This document shows, piece by piece, positions 34,756 to 44,320 of a stretch of DNA of 64,000 nucleotides. Origin of the DNA: Kineosporiaceae bacterium. GTDB taxonomy: Bacteria > Actinomycetota > Actinomycetes > Actinomycetales > Kineosporiaceae. A model generated the notes under the pieces. It saw only the letters and a list, made by a program, of their open reading frames with translations. It searched no databases and had not been told where the DNA came from. The position numbers were made by a program, and so were the translations under genes. Each line of letters begins with the position of its first letter. Within the stretch, counting starts at the first letter, position 1. The stretch spans positions 202,023 to 266,022 of the forward strand of contig JADJPO010000006.1 in NCBI GenBank assembly GCA_016713225.1, written 5' to 3'.

Positions 34756-35535
34756 ATGGGCGTGTTTGGGAACAGAAGCAAGGCCAAGTGGGAGCCGAGG
34801 CAAAGGCCCAGGCTGACAGCTCGAGGAAATATTCAGTCCAGACCTGAAGGGCCGGGCACTCCGCCGCGGCGAGAAAGGCTATTTGTTGAAGCGGTAAGGG
34901 CGCTCGAGGACCATCCACTCTCGGATATTGAGGCGATCGGAAGGCCGCTATTTCCTGGGCCTGAGTTAACCAGTGCCGTGGAGATAGTGCGCCCGATCTT
35001 CCAACGAGAGCCATCCATGGTGAAGTGGTCCGCCCTAAATGGATCGGTGTCTCTTCTCAGTTCGCTATACGGCTCTCGTCGTTCACCTGATGACATCACG
35101 CTTGTCGAGCTATCCAGGTTGATGGGCATTGAGTCTGAAGGCACCCTGGAGATTCGCCCTCCGTATGACGGGCTGCTCTCCGACGAAGGGAGGGAACGGG
35201 CCCTACGAATCTACCTGGATTGTTCCGAACGAGTCGTACGCTATCCCAGCCTGGCCAGCATGACCCGAGATGAGACGTACTCACTGCCGGGATGGATTCC
35301 AGCAGGCGAGGTTTGTCTGACCATTCAGGTTTGGGGAGCGGTTGCACTTCATCGCGTATTCTTGGCCGAGAGGATCACAGAAGTAATTCCTGAGCCGGAC
35401 CTGCTCGAAGGGCCCGGCTGGTACGTCGACCCCAGAATCCAGTCAAGAGAGCGCTATTGGGATGGAACTGATTGGACTACGCGGCAGAGAATCGATGACG
35501 AACGCGGCAGAAGAGAGATATTCGAGCGTATATAA
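34756..35535 (+). CDS. DUF2510-containing hypothetical protein
   Basis: The 259-residue protein starts MGVFGNRSKAK (basic, as in its neighbours) behind a GGAGG. The body is unrecognised. The C-terminus carries GWYVDPRIQSRERYWDGTDW, the DUF2510 signature, a short module found in actinobacterial membrane and secretion-linked proteins. Here no membrane helix accompanies it. GC is low for the window, with A/T-ending codons, which suggests recent acquisition. Confidence 0.7.
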   Translation: MGVFGNRSKAKWEPRQRPRLTARGNIQSRPEGPGTPPRRERLFVEAVRALEDHPLSDIEAIGRPLFPGPELTSAVEIVRPIFQREPSMVKWSALNGSVSLLSSLYGSRRSPDDITLVELSRLMGIESEGTLEIRPPYDGLLSDEGRERALRIYLDCSERVVRYPSLASMTRDETYSLPGWIPAGEVCLTIQVWGAVALHRVFLAERITEVIPEPDLLEGPGWYVDPRIQSRERYWDGTDWTTRQRIDDERGRREIFERI

Positions 35536-35614
35536 GGCCCCCTGCAACTCCACAACGTGTAGAGAGTTGATGCCTGATTCCCCGGGGCTCAGTTGCCGCC
35601 GAGTAGGAGCAGTC
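35536..35614. other. Intergenic before palindrome
   Basis: Short AT-richer spacer with no feature seen. Confidence 0.3.
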
Positions 35615-35659
35615 TAATACGACAGCGACACTTCGTCACGAAGTGTCGCTGTCGTATTA
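35615..35659. repeat. Perfect 45-bp palindrome
   Basis: TAATACGACAGCGACACTTC-GT and its exact reverse complement (22 bp per arm) are separated by a single base. It lies between the DUF2510 gene and the minus-strand IS110 element, so it may terminate both transcripts, or it may be a cruciform or protein-binding site. Its regularity exceeds that of an ordinary terminator. Confidence 0.8.
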
Positions 35660-36045
35660 CGGGTGGCGTTGAGCACGACTGATGCGCCGCAGGCGGGCTC
35701 AAGGTGGTCACTGATATGGCGTGTCGATCTGTCAAGGGGCAGGGTTGATCGGCCCGTGGTTCGGGCGGGCGGGCGGGGGTTGGGGGGGCCGGTGGGAGGT
35801 CCGGTCGGGTCGTCGTCGACGCGCGGTCGAGACTGATATGCGCGGGTTGGTTACCTGCATGACCGGTTGTTCGTCGGGAACGGGCCGCTGTCTAAAGTCG
35901 GGCGTCGCTCGAGCCAGTGGGGCTCGGGTTGCCCATAGTGACGCCGCGGGTCGTTCCTCGCGTTGTCCGTGCCGGGTTCTCCCACCGGCCGGTCTGTGGG
36001 GGCGGGCCCCGTGCGGCAGCGGTCGCTGCTGGCCGGGGGCTGGGG
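35660..36045. other. Non-coding DNA downstream of IS110 transposase
   Basis: About 385 bp, G-rich on the plus strand, with no gene. Part of it is probably the IS110 right end. In the IS1111 branch of this family the guide RNA lies on this side, so it could be transcribed. No boundary can be set. Confidence 0.35.
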
Positions 36046-37119
36046 TTAGTCGTCCATGGTGGCCAGGCTCCAGCACCAGCCGGCGAGTTCTCGGGCGACC
36101 GCGACGGCGATCACGGTGGATCGCTTGTTGCGGGCGCTCATGGTGGTCCACCGGTGATGGAGGCGACGGTCAGCTGCTTCGCCCCGGGCCCGGACCGCGG
36201 GCGCGACGTGAGCGCGTCGGGCCGCGAGGGTCTTGCTGGGCCGCAACGGCTTGCGATGGTGCCAGGCGGCCTCGACCAGCAGCCGCCGGGCGTGGGTGTT
36301 GCCGATCGAGCCCTGAGATCGGCTGGCGCCGCTGGAGGACTCGGTGGGGACCAGCCCCAGGTAGGCGCCGATGCTGGCCCCGGTGAATCGGTCCCAGTCG
36401 CCGATCTCGACGGCCAGGCCCAGACCGGTCAAGGTCGCGATCCCGCGGACGGCGCACAACCGGGACACGATCGGCGCCCAGGTGGCGCTGGCGGCGGTGG
36501 CCTCGATCGCGTCACCGAGACGGTCTCGCCGGGCGGTGACCGACAGCACGGCGTCGAAAGCCTCATCGAACGCGGCCCGGCTGCCGGGCCGCGAGAAGCG
36601 TTGCCCGCGGAGCCACCGCTCATGGTCCCCGGTCCAGGCGTTCCCACCGGAGTAGACGACACCATGGCGCAGCAACAGTTTCGAGAGCCGATGCCGGGCC
36701 CGCATCAAGTCCGCGCGGGCGTCGTCCCGGGCCCGGACCAGGTCCCGGGCGTCCTCTTCCTGGACCGTCGGGACCCGGATCCCGCCGACTTCCCCGATGT
36801 GCAGCAGCCGCGCCAGACGCCGGGCGTCCCGACGGTCGGTCTTCACCCGGTCACCGGGCGGCCGCTCCAACTTCGAAGGTGCCACCACCACACACCGGAC
36901 CCCGGCCGCGGTGAACGCGCGAGCCAGACCGAATCCCGTCGGGCCGGCCTCATACGTGACCGCCACCGGCCCGGGAAGCGACGAGACCCACTCCAGGACC
37001 ACCTCGCTGGTCGGGACCAGCCTCGTGGAGAACACCTGCCCCGTGGACCAGTCGACCGCTTCCGCGACCACCGACCGGGCATGAACATCCAGCCCTACCG
37101 TCGTACGCTCGTCGAGCAT
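36046..37119 (-). CDS. IS110-family transposase (intact)
   Basis: The 357-residue protein from the ATG at 37119 has GACAGGAGG upstream. The RuvC-like DEDD residues are present: Asp in VGLDVHA, Glu in TYEAGPTG, Asp pair in KTDRRDARRLA. The C-terminal half has the helix-hairpin-helix VRGIATLTGLGLAVEIGDWDRF and the Tnp20 block SIGAYLGLVPTESSSG with the family's catalytic Ser region. It appears full length and may be active. It is unrelated in detail to the broken IS110 gene at 16212. Confidence 0.9.
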   Translation of the reverse strand: MLDERTTVGLDVHARSVVAEAVDWSTGQVFSTRLVPTSEVVLEWVSSLPGPVAVTYEAGPTGFGLARAFTAAGVRCVVVAPSKLERPPGDRVKTDRRDARRLARLLHIGEVGGIRVPTVQEEDARDLVRARDDARADLMRARHRLSKLLLRHGVVYSGGNAWTGDHERWLRGQRFSRPGSRAAFDEAFDAVLSVTARRDRLGDAIEATAASATWAPIVSRLCAVRGIATLTGLGLAVEIGDWDRFTGASIGAYLGLVPTESSSGASRSQGSIGNTHARRLLVEAAWHHRKPLRPSKTLAARRAHVAPAVRARGEAADRRLHHRWTTMSARNKRSTVIAVAVARELAGWCWSLATMDD

Positions 37120-37605
37120 CCGGCGCCTCCTGTCACCTGCGGCACCCCGGGCACACCAGTAGTGCCAGGTGCGTGACCCGCGACCACGTGCCAGCCGAGG
37201 TGCCGGATGCTGACCACCCGGCGAGATCACACCGCTGGCATCATCCGATCGTGGCAGCCTTCGCGTTCTGGTCACTGGGTCAAGGCACGCTCCCCAGCCT
37301 TGACCCAGTGACCAGAACGCCGACCCTCACCGCTCGGATGATGACGGGCCGCAAGAACAGCCCGACTCTCCATACGGTCTAACCTCAGTGTCACGACTCA
37401 GGTCTGACCCGGAGGGGATTTGGTTGCACGAGGGGGCAGCGATAGTGAAGAACGCCCGTGGGTTCGAATTGTGAGTGTACAATCGACGGGTAACGCGGGG
37501 GCGTCGCCGATGCAGCGCGTGGACGTATGCAATCATCACGAATGGCCCGCCCTTGGCAAGAACAACCGATCGCTCCGTCCCACGGCAATCTGATCTTGGA
37601 GGACC
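37120..37605. other. Intergenic with IS110 left side and promoter of 37606
   Basis: Apart from the nested inverted repeats, about 220 bp of lower-GC DNA precedes the gene at 37606 and presumably holds its promoter. Nothing else recognised. Confidence 0.35.
37239..37343. repeat. Nested inverted repeats upstream of IS110 transposase
   Basis: Inner arms of 23 bp (37263-37285 and 37298-37320, beginning GCGTTCTGGTCACTGGG) are perfect with a 12-nt loop. Outer arms of 10 bp (CATCATCCGA at 37239 and TCGGATGATG at 37334) are also perfect, separated from the inner pair by non-pairing 13-14 nt internal loops. It lies where an IS110 leader or left end would be. Confidence 0.8.
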
Positions 37606-38049
37606 ATGATGGGTCTGTTTAATGGCAATAAGTCAAAGCCAGCCACGACCCCGGCTCCCGTTTCGGAACGCGGTGTTCCCGTGCTCCACCCGGGATTCTA
37701 TGCCGACGCCCTTCAGGAGGCCGGCAAGCCCGCGTCGCAACACAACATCGACTCGGTAGCGCAGTTGACGGCTATAAATCTCGCGCTCAACGCGCATCAA
37801 TGGTTTCGCATCATGAACGATGATTCTGCGCGAGCCCAATTCGACAGTCAATTCAACGCCGAAGCGAACTCTCAGCGAGATCCGCAAGCCCGAACCGCGG
37901 ACGACATGATTGACTTCTTGTGGGCGTGGAGCCCTAAGAGTCACGCTGGACTGCACGGATTCGTTGAATCGATGGGACAGACCCTCGGTGGCGCCGTTGC
38001 ACCCTACGGAGACGTTCTGCCCGAAGATCTGTGGAATAGCGACTCCTGA
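37606..38049 (+). CDS. Hypothetical protein with MMGLFNGNKSK N-terminus
   Basis: The 147-residue protein has GGAGG 5 nt before the double ATG. It starts MMGLFNGNKSKPATT, a hydrophobic-basic start like the other small island A proteins, followed by a Pro/Thr linker and a helical domain (VAQLTAINLALNAHQWFRI, DDMIDFLWAWSPKSHAG). No Cys, no membrane helix, no known family. It is the last gene of island A, 170 bp before the att repeat. Confidence 0.65.
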   Translation: MMGLFNGNKSKPATTPAPVSERGVPVLHPGFYADALQEAGKPASQHNIDSVAQLTAINLALNAHQWFRIMNDDSARAQFDSQFNAEANSQRDPQARTADDMIDFLWAWSPKSHAGLHGFVESMGQTLGGAVAPYGDVLPEDLWNSDS

Positions 38050-38119
38050 GGTGCTCCAAGGGCTCTTCCTGAATCATTGCGGCTTGTCTGCCGCTCGATT
38101 CAAACCTACCGTCGTCGCG

Positions 38120-38220
38120 TTCAGTCGGTGCCGACCGAGCCCGACCGACGACAGCCACCCGTGGTCCGTGATCGGCACGGCCCGGCATCACTGCAGGTCA
38201 ACGCACGTTCGAGTGAGTGC
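38120..38220 (+). repeat. Conserved island right-end module, copy 1
   Basis: The block CGAGCCCGACCGAC, a TGGTCC box, then GGCATCACTGCAGGTC and GTGAGTGC directly before the att core recurs before the copies at 47575 and 60882. Here only one TGGTCC box remains, against two in the others. Such boxes resemble integrase arm-type sites. Confidence 0.65.
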
Positions 38221-38279
38221 CTTGAAAACCGCTAGCGCGTAACCATCCGTGCTCGGGGGTTCGAATCCCTCGCCCTCCG
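38221..38279 (+). repeat. Attachment-site core, copy 2 (tRNA-Ser 3' part)
   Basis: Identical by eye to the tRNA-Ser 3' segment from CTTGAAAACCG to the discriminator base. It lacks the tRNA 5' half, so it is not a functional tRNA. It separates islands A and B. Confidence 0.85.
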
Positions 38280-38640
38280 CTGACCTGTGATCATGCCTTT
38301 GACGTGCAGTTATGTTGCATTCAAGATCAACAAGAAAGATCTTGAGAGTGTGGATGCGATAGCGGTGTGCACCACCGCTGGTCACGGCCCCATGCGGCCG
38401 GTAGGCACGTCCGCAGGAGATGATCGAGATGCGTTCGTGCTGGTCAGCGGCCTCGATGGTCCACAGTGGCACCGATCATGGAAGCCGACTGATCGAGCAC
38501 GGAGCTCGAGTGAGGGGTCGTGCCAGTGGCCTATTCGTGGTCTGAGCGAGACCGTCTATGGATACCCAGCGGGGTATCTGGTGTGAGGTGGACTGGCGCC
38601 GCGAGCTTGGCGGCAGACCCGGGCGCCGCCGGGGTGAGGT
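38280..38640 (+). repeat. Conserved island left-end module, copy 2
   Basis: Matches the sequence after the intact tRNA: hairpin at 38321-38345 with the stem TCAAGATC, a purine ribosome box (GCAGGAG) and ATG at 38429 opening a short frame MRSCWS, and a GATACCC/GGGGTATC hairpin. The rest, to the gene at 38818, shows no feature. Confidence 0.65.
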
Positions 38641-38817
38641 CAGTGCGTCATCCACCATTCAATGCTCGACGACTCCGTGTCAGTGGAGCGTTCTGTGGCC
38701 CTGACCCGGCTTGCTGCTTGCCTGGGGTTGATGCGTCCTTGACCGGTGTCAGTGCCGGCGGGAGAGTTCACTGAGTACGTTGCGGTAGCGGTGGTGTCGG
38801 GTGGGGTGGGGGATCTG

Positions 38818-39768
38818 ATGGCGCATGTGACGTTCATTCACGGGATCGGTAACAAGCCGGAGTCCGGTGCTCTGCTGGAGTCGTGGCGGGTTGGGTTGTT
38901 GGACAACGATGGGCTCGACTTGGACGCCGCCGGGGTGTCGATGTCGTTGGTGTATTGGGCTGACATGCTGTATTCGAGTCCGTTGTCGTCGGTGTCTGCG
39001 CGGGAGAGCACTGAGGGGCAGTTGGAGGTCACGGTGCCGGCCGAGGACGCCGACTTGGCCTGGATGGGCGACTTACCAGCTGACCAGCGCCGGTTCGTCG
39101 GGGCTCTGGCCCTCGAGACCGGACTGGACCTCGACGCGCCGGGGGCGTCCCAGGTTGAGCAGGCCGAGATCGTGATGGGCTCGGCGCTGGAAGCGGTTCC
39201 GCTGCCGGGGTTCTTGAAGAAGCGTTTGATGAAGATCCTGTTGCGCGACGTGCACCATTACCTCTATGACGTCGAGTACTCCCCCCGACCGGGGGAGAGC
39301 TTCCGTATCCGTCGTGACATCCGTCGTCGGGCACTGGATGCTCTGCGGCAGGGCAGCGTGAAGCCGGGGCCGCACGTGGTGGTGTCGCACAGTCTGGGCA
39401 CGGTGGTTGCCTATGACGTGCTGACCGAGGTGGATGACGTTCCGGCGGTGGATGCCTTGGTCACCATTGGTAGCCCGCTCGGGTTGTCGGAGGTGCAGCA
39501 GGCGCTCGCCCCGCGCTGGACCACGCTGACCGGGTGGCCCGAACGCGGCCTGGCGGGTCGGCGATGGTGGAACGTTTCGGACCCGCTGGACGTCGTGTGC
39601 GGCGCCGACCCCTCGATCGCTGGGCAGTTCCGTCGGGACGGCGTCCCGATGATCAACGACGTGATCGTGGCAAACCAGGGGCGCTGGCGGCACAACATCA
39701 GCAGCTATCTCGGTCAGCATGCGGTGCGCGAGATCCTGCGCGAGGCCCTGGGGCGGGAGCTGTTCTGA
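38818..39768 (+). CDS. Lipase-like alpha/beta hydrolase (conflict-module type)
   Basis: From the ATG at 38818 (MAHVTFIHGIGNK) the protein is 316 residues; a longer frame from 38746 adds an unlikely 24. FIHGIGNK is the oxyanion loop, VVSHSLGTVVAYDVL the nucleophile elbow, VTIGSPLG the following strand, DPLDVVCG near the acid and RWRHNISSYL the probable His region. Such hydrolases occur beside trypsin and STAND genes as putative effectors. The stop lies next to the GTG of the trypsin gene, so they are co-translated. Confidence 0.75.
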   Translation: MAHVTFIHGIGNKPESGALLESWRVGLLDNDGLDLDAAGVSMSLVYWADMLYSSPLSSVSARESTEGQLEVTVPAEDADLAWMGDLPADQRRFVGALALETGLDLDAPGASQVEQAEIVMGSALEAVPLPGFLKKRLMKILLRDVHHYLYDVEYSPRPGESFRIRRDIRRRALDALRQGSVKPGPHVVVSHSLGTVVAYDVLTEVDDVPAVDALVTIGSPLGLSEVQQALAPRWTTLTGWPERGLAGRRWWNVSDPLDVVCGADPSIAGQFRRDGVPMINDVIVANQGRWRHNISSYLGQHAVREILREALGRELF

Positions 39769-39769
39769 C

Positions 39770-41383
39770 GTGAACGACCTCATGCCCCGGTTGCGGGCCG
39801 CCGGTCAGGGGACCGACTGGGATCTTGTCCACGTGATCTGTCGAGATTACGTGCAGGACCTGCAGACTCGTGAGTTGCCGCCGGGACGCAACGAGTGGTC
39901 CCCGGTCCTGGCCTTCCTGCGCCAGAACCGTCGTGCCGACGATCTGGTCATGCTGGCCGATTCCCTGATGGCGATCGGTGTCCGCGATGGGGTTGTGCAG
40001 CGGGCCGTGGCGCAGACGATGGTGGACCGGGGATTCCCGGCGGTGGCTCGTGTCCTGTTCGCAGCGCTGGCCGAGAACGCCGATCCCGACTCGGAGGACT
40101 GGAGCGAGGCCCGCGGTGGGGTCGCCCGGTGCACCAAGGACCTGTTCCTGGCGGCCCGGGCCACTGCGCGACGTGAGCAGTTGCTGCAGGAGGCCTATGA
40201 CCTCTACCGCGCCGCCTACGACGAGAACGAGGCCAACTACTGGCACGGGATCAACGCTGTCGCCTTGGCGGCTCGCGCCGCCCGGGACGGTCTGGCCCTG
40301 AACGCCCACCCCGAGGACGGGATGGGTGAGGTGCTCGCCGCGGAGGAGGCCCGCCGGCTGGCGGAACGGATCAGCGTCAGGCTGAACGCGTCCGACCCCG
40401 ACGAGTGGAGCTCCCTGACGCTGGTCGAGACCGATCTCGCGTTGGGTCGCACCGGGCCGGCGCAGGAACGCGCCGAAGCCCTGGTGAATGACGAGACGGT
40501 GTCCGCGTTCGCGTTGAACGCGTTGCTGCGTCAATTGGGTCAGATCTGGCAGTTGGACGTCGAGACTGAACCGGGCAGGGATCTGCTGCCCCTGCTGCGT
40601 GCCGGTGTGCTGAGCCGCACGGGCGGGGATGTGCTCCTCGACCCGGATGAGCTGGCCCGCGATCGCGTCGGGACCTCCGCCGGGGCTGCCAACCCGGACC
40701 TGGAGAAGGTCTTCGGCGCCGATCGCTACGTCAGCTTGCCGTGGTACCGCCGTGGCTTGGTCAGATGCCGGGCGGTCGCCCGGATCGAGACGCCGTTGTC
40801 CGGAGGTGTCGGTACCGGGTTCCTGGTCCGGGCGCGAGACATCGGCCTGGATCGTGACGACGTGGTGGTGTTGACCAACGCCCACGTGGTGCCGGGCGGG
40901 GTGGACGCGGACGACGCCGACGTCGCGTTCCACGCCCTGCAAGAGGACGACGTCCGTTACCGCTTCAGCATCCGAGAGGTCTTGTGGACCAGTCCTCCCG
41001 ATCATCTGGACGCCACGGTCCTGCTCCTGGACGAGGCACCCGCCGGAGTGGAGCCCGTCGAGGTGACGGACAAGCCGCCCGCCGTCGGCGCCAAGACACC
41101 CCAACGGGCCTATGTCATCGGTCACCCCCGCGGCATCGAAGTGCCGCAGTTCTCGTTGCAGGACAACGAGATCCTCGACCACGACGAAACGTTCGTGCAC
41201 TACCGGTCACCGACCGAGCCCGGCAGCTCCGGAAGTCCCGTCTTCGACAACCAATGGCGGGCGATCGCACTGCACCACAGCGGTGACGAGCGGATGCACA
41301 AACTCAACGGCCGCAGCGGTCACTACCAAGCGAACGAAGGCATCCGACTGAGCGCCATCACCGCCGTCCTCGGCACAAGCTGA
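39770..41383 (+). CDS. DUF4071 (TRAFs-binding) / trypsin-like protease fusion
   Basis: The 537-residue protein starts at a GTG 1 bp after the lipase stop. The N-terminal part is TPR-like, with YDLYRAAYDENEANYWHGIN matching the DUF4071/MAP3K-TRAFs-binding domain. The C-terminal part is a chymotrypsin-fold protease: LTNAHVV (His about 371), LDATVLLLD (Asp about 413), EPGSSGSPVFD (Ser about 487). No signal peptide, so it is cytoplasmic. Such fusions occur in conflict systems where activated protease harms or signals in the host cell. Partners here are the lipase and the STAND NTPase. Confidence 0.8.
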   Translation: MNDLMPRLRAAGQGTDWDLVHVICRDYVQDLQTRELPPGRNEWSPVLAFLRQNRRADDLVMLADSLMAIGVRDGVVQRAVAQTMVDRGFPAVARVLFAALAENADPDSEDWSEARGGVARCTKDLFLAARATARREQLLQEAYDLYRAAYDENEANYWHGINAVALAARAARDGLALNAHPEDGMGEVLAAEEARRLAERISVRLNASDPDEWSSLTLVETDLALGRTGPAQERAEALVNDETVSAFALNALLRQLGQIWQLDVETEPGRDLLPLLRAGVLSRTGGDVLLDPDELARDRVGTSAGAANPDLEKVFGADRYVSLPWYRRGLVRCRAVARIETPLSGGVGTGFLVRARDIGLDRDDVVVLTNAHVVPGGVDADDADVAFHALQEDDVRYRFSIREVLWTSPPDHLDATVLLLDEAPAGVEPVEVTDKPPAVGAKTPQRAYVIGHPRGIEVPQFSLQDNEILDHDETFVHYRSPTEPGSSGSPVFDNQWRAIALHHSGDERMHKLNGRSGHYQANEGIRLSAITAVLGTS

Positions 41384-41662
41384 ACCGGTCGTCACCCCAT
41401 TGCGGGGCGCGGAGCGGACTGTCGGCGAACTTCGCGCGGCTCGATCAGGAAGCTCTCGAAGGAGCGGTGGGCAGTACTGGTGCCCGTCGCAGGGCGCCAA
41501 GCTGCTCGTCGTACCTTCCCGACCCGCGCCGGCAAGCGTAGGGCCTGGCTTGACCTGAGCAATCAGACGGCACTCGGGAAGGTGGCCTTCCCCGATCGTG
41601 GTCATTCACAGGTCTCGAGCATTGCTCGATCAAGACCCTGGTGCTCACTAGAGTGTTGTGAC

Positions 41663-42706
41663 ATGGCGTTGCCCGGGCGACACGTGTTCCTCAGCTTCAC
41701 CAGCGAACTCACCCGATTCCCGACCGAGGCGACCAGTTGGATCGAGTGCGCCCGGAAAGGGGTTCGCCGGGCCGGCGATGTGGCCGTGGACATGAGTATG
41801 TTCACCGCATCGGACACGCCACCCCCGGATCTGTGCGTCGCCAAGATCCAGGAGTGTTCGGTCTACGTCGGCGTCGTTGGTTTCCGATACGGCAGTCTGG
41901 TCCGGAACGATGATGACACCCGGTCCTACGTTGAACTCGAATACGAGACCGCCAAGACCACAGGACTGCCGCTCCTGATCTTTGTCATTTCCGATGACGC
42001 ACACGGACCCCGCGGCTTCCACAGCGACCCCCACTTCGGGGACCGCCAGGATGACTTCCGCGCGCGACTGGACACCGACAACCTCACACGATGTTCGGTG
42101 TCCACACCCGAAGAGCTCGAACTCGCCGTCTTCCACGCCCTCCGCGACCTGCCTCCGACCGGCGGCGACCACGGCCGATCAGAAACCGTTGCGGTGGCGG
42201 GGGTGGACCGGGGGGCGCTGCCCCTGATCGACCCGCCCTTCGGATTGCGCAGCACTGCACTCCGGGGCCGTGGAAGCATGCCGGCCGACCTCGCGAGGTT
42301 CGACCCCGGCGCGGCAGAGGAGTCCACGGGCTCAGACCCGTCGCCGGTGGACGGCCACAAGGCAATCGTGTTGCACGGCATCGGCGGGGTAGGCAAGACG
42401 CGGCTCGCCCTCGAGGTCGCATACCAGGCGCGAGACCAGGGCCGCACGGTGTGGTGGGTGGCAGCCAATGCCCCAGCGGCCTTCGAAGCCGGCATGCAGG
42501 CTGTCGGCTTCGCCGCCGGCGCCACCGATGACGACTACCGTCACGCGAACGCTGCCGACGCCACCTGGCGCGTCCTCGATCGGCTCACCACCCCATGGCT
42601 CCTGGTCATCGACAACGCCGATGACCCCTCTGCGCTGAACCAGTACGGGCCGATGGCGAAGGACGAGGATGGATCCGCCCGCCCCAACACGGCGGCGCCG
42701 TCTTGA
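41663..42706 (+). pseudogene. STAND NTPase part 1: DUF4062 and NB-ARC
   Basis: The frame opens MALPGRHVFLSFTSEL, the DUF4062 start, and continues through DMSMFTASDT, VYVGVVGFRYGSLV and SYVELEYETAK. After a linker, VLHGIGGVGKTRLALEVA is the NTPase P-loop (about residue 240), with WLLVIDNADD as Walker B. A one-base shift near 42690 sends this frame to a stop (TAAPS) while the continuation VLITSRD is read in another frame. It is either a real mutation or a sequencing error. Confidence 0.8.
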
Positions 42707-43875
42707 TCACCAGCCGCGACGGACGACCCGACATGTGGGGCGACTGGACACATCGCCACCACCTGCACCCCCTAGCCTCGGACGCCGCCGCACAGGTCAT
42801 GCTGGACCTCGCTCCCCACGCGGGTACCCGCGAGCAAGCTGCCCTGCTCGGCCGATCGCTGAGCGGCGTACCCCTTCTGCTTCACCTGGCCGGCAAGGCC
42901 CTCGCCGAGACCACCGCCATCCCCGCCCGCTGGGCCGCGCCGGGTACCCTGCGCCAGTTCACCGACTACCAGCACGCACTCACCGCCGGGGAACCCACCC
43001 CCGGTCTCGACGACAAGGACGGCGAAGAACGCCACTTGGGGGCACTCTTCGCTCGAACGTGGGAGATCAGTCTTGACCAACTCCAGAAGACCGGCCAGGC
43101 CCACGCCCGTGCTCTGCTCCTGCTGATCTGCTGCTTCGGGGATGCCCCTCTGCCCTATGAGCTCGTCCTCACCCCCAGCACGCTCGCAACAACCAACCGG
43201 TTCGAAGGGATCACCCCGGCGCACCTGACCCGGACTCTGACCAGCCTGCACAACCTCGGCCTGATCGCTCTCACCCCGACCGACGACACCCGAACGCCGC
43301 CGAGAGCAGCCACCCTCGCTTTGCACCCCGTGATTCGCACCGCCGCCAGAAGCCACACCGACCTGACCGGTGCTGACGGGAACACCTACTGGCGCCTGGC
43401 GACACAACTCCTCCTGGACGCCGCCGAAGATCTCGGTGCCCACACCGACAGTACCCAGGCCTGGTCACAGCTGAGCGCTCACGCGGCCGACACCCTCAGT
43501 CACCGCCACATCGAACCCGGCGACGAGGAGGCGAGCACCCACTGGAACGCCGATGATTGGCGCGTCGAGTACGTCATCGGCCGCGGCGCCGACCAGTTGG
43601 CGAGCAACGGCCTGCACTACCAGGCTCTGGCCCTGTACGACGCCCTCATCGGCATCAGCCCCGACCCGGCCAGCCGGTACCGCCAATTACGAGCTTGCAT
43701 GCTGGGGGCGATAGGTCGCCATGGTGAGGCGTTGGCCGAGTTCGATGCGGTGCTGGCCGCTCGGCGGGAGTTGCACGGTGAGGGCCACGCCTACGTGCTG
43801 ATCACCCGGGACGAGCGGGCGCGGGTGCTGTCGGAGATGGGTCGCCATGGTGAGGCGCTGGCCGAGTTCGATGCG
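42703..43875 (+). pseudogene. STAND NTPase part 2: NB-ARC end, helical domain, first TPRs
   Basis: The reading resumes at ITSRDGRPDMWGDW, the NB-ARC sensor region, and runs through the winged-helix and helical part (LFARTWEISLDQL, ALHPVIRTAAR). It then enters kinesin-light-chain-type TPRs of 42 residues with the recurring block SEMGRHGEALAEFDA. It is cut at that block by an insertion element starting at 43876. Confidence 0.8.
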
Positions 43876-43949
43876 CCTGGTGACTCACGTCAAGATGCCC
43901 GCTTGGGGTGAGTCGTTGACTCATCGGTGGATGCCCGCGGGGCCTGGGG

Positions 43950-44252
43950 TGGTTTGATCTTGGTTTTGGACAGGTAGACGGCGTTGGTCTTGGCGCGGCG
44001 TTGGATGCTGCCGGGGCGGGCGGGCCAGCTCGAGCAGGCTGGCCTGGAGCGGCGATGCGGCGGGCCAGGCCGGCGGGTTGAGGACGTCGAGTTGGTGGCG
44101 AGGGCGTGGGCGTCGGTGGGGTCAGGACGTCGGGGGGTCGCGGGCCAGGCGGGTGGCGGGGGTGGCGGCCTTGTCGTAGGTCTTGGTCACCTTGGCGCCG
44201 TCGCGGGTCTTGGTGAGCAGTTTCTGTTGGGGCAGGAACAGGTTGGTCAGTT
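43950..44252 (-). pseudogene. DDE transposase C-terminal fragment
   Basis: Minus-strand reading LTNLFLPQQKLLTKTRDGAKV, then TKTYDKAATP, is the typical end of the actinobacterial integrase-type transposases with YFYPQQKL motifs. It is the 3' part of the gene whose start is at 46439, separated by the IS3 insertion and by frameshifts. Confidence 0.65.
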
Positions 44253-44320
44253 GGAGCTTGACCCGGTTTCCCGGACACCTGATCTGAGATGATGATCTTC
44301 ATCTTGGGAAGGAGTCCTGT

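Noticed and set aside
35615..35623. TAATACGAC resembling a phage T7 promoter start
   Set aside because: Only nine bases agree and the rest of the consensus is absent; it is part of a palindrome.
35917..37176. 419-codon plus-strand frame opposite the IS110 transposase
   Set aside because: Antisense shadow; the minus strand has all transposase motifs.
38221..38279. Additional tRNA-Ser genes at the repeat copies
   Set aside because: The 5' half of the tRNA is missing in all downstream copies, so they cannot fold into a tRNA.
42680..42710. Programmed frameshift in the STAND gene
   Set aside because: No slippery sequence or following structure is evident; a mutation or sequencing error is simpler, especially as the gene is also broken by an IS.
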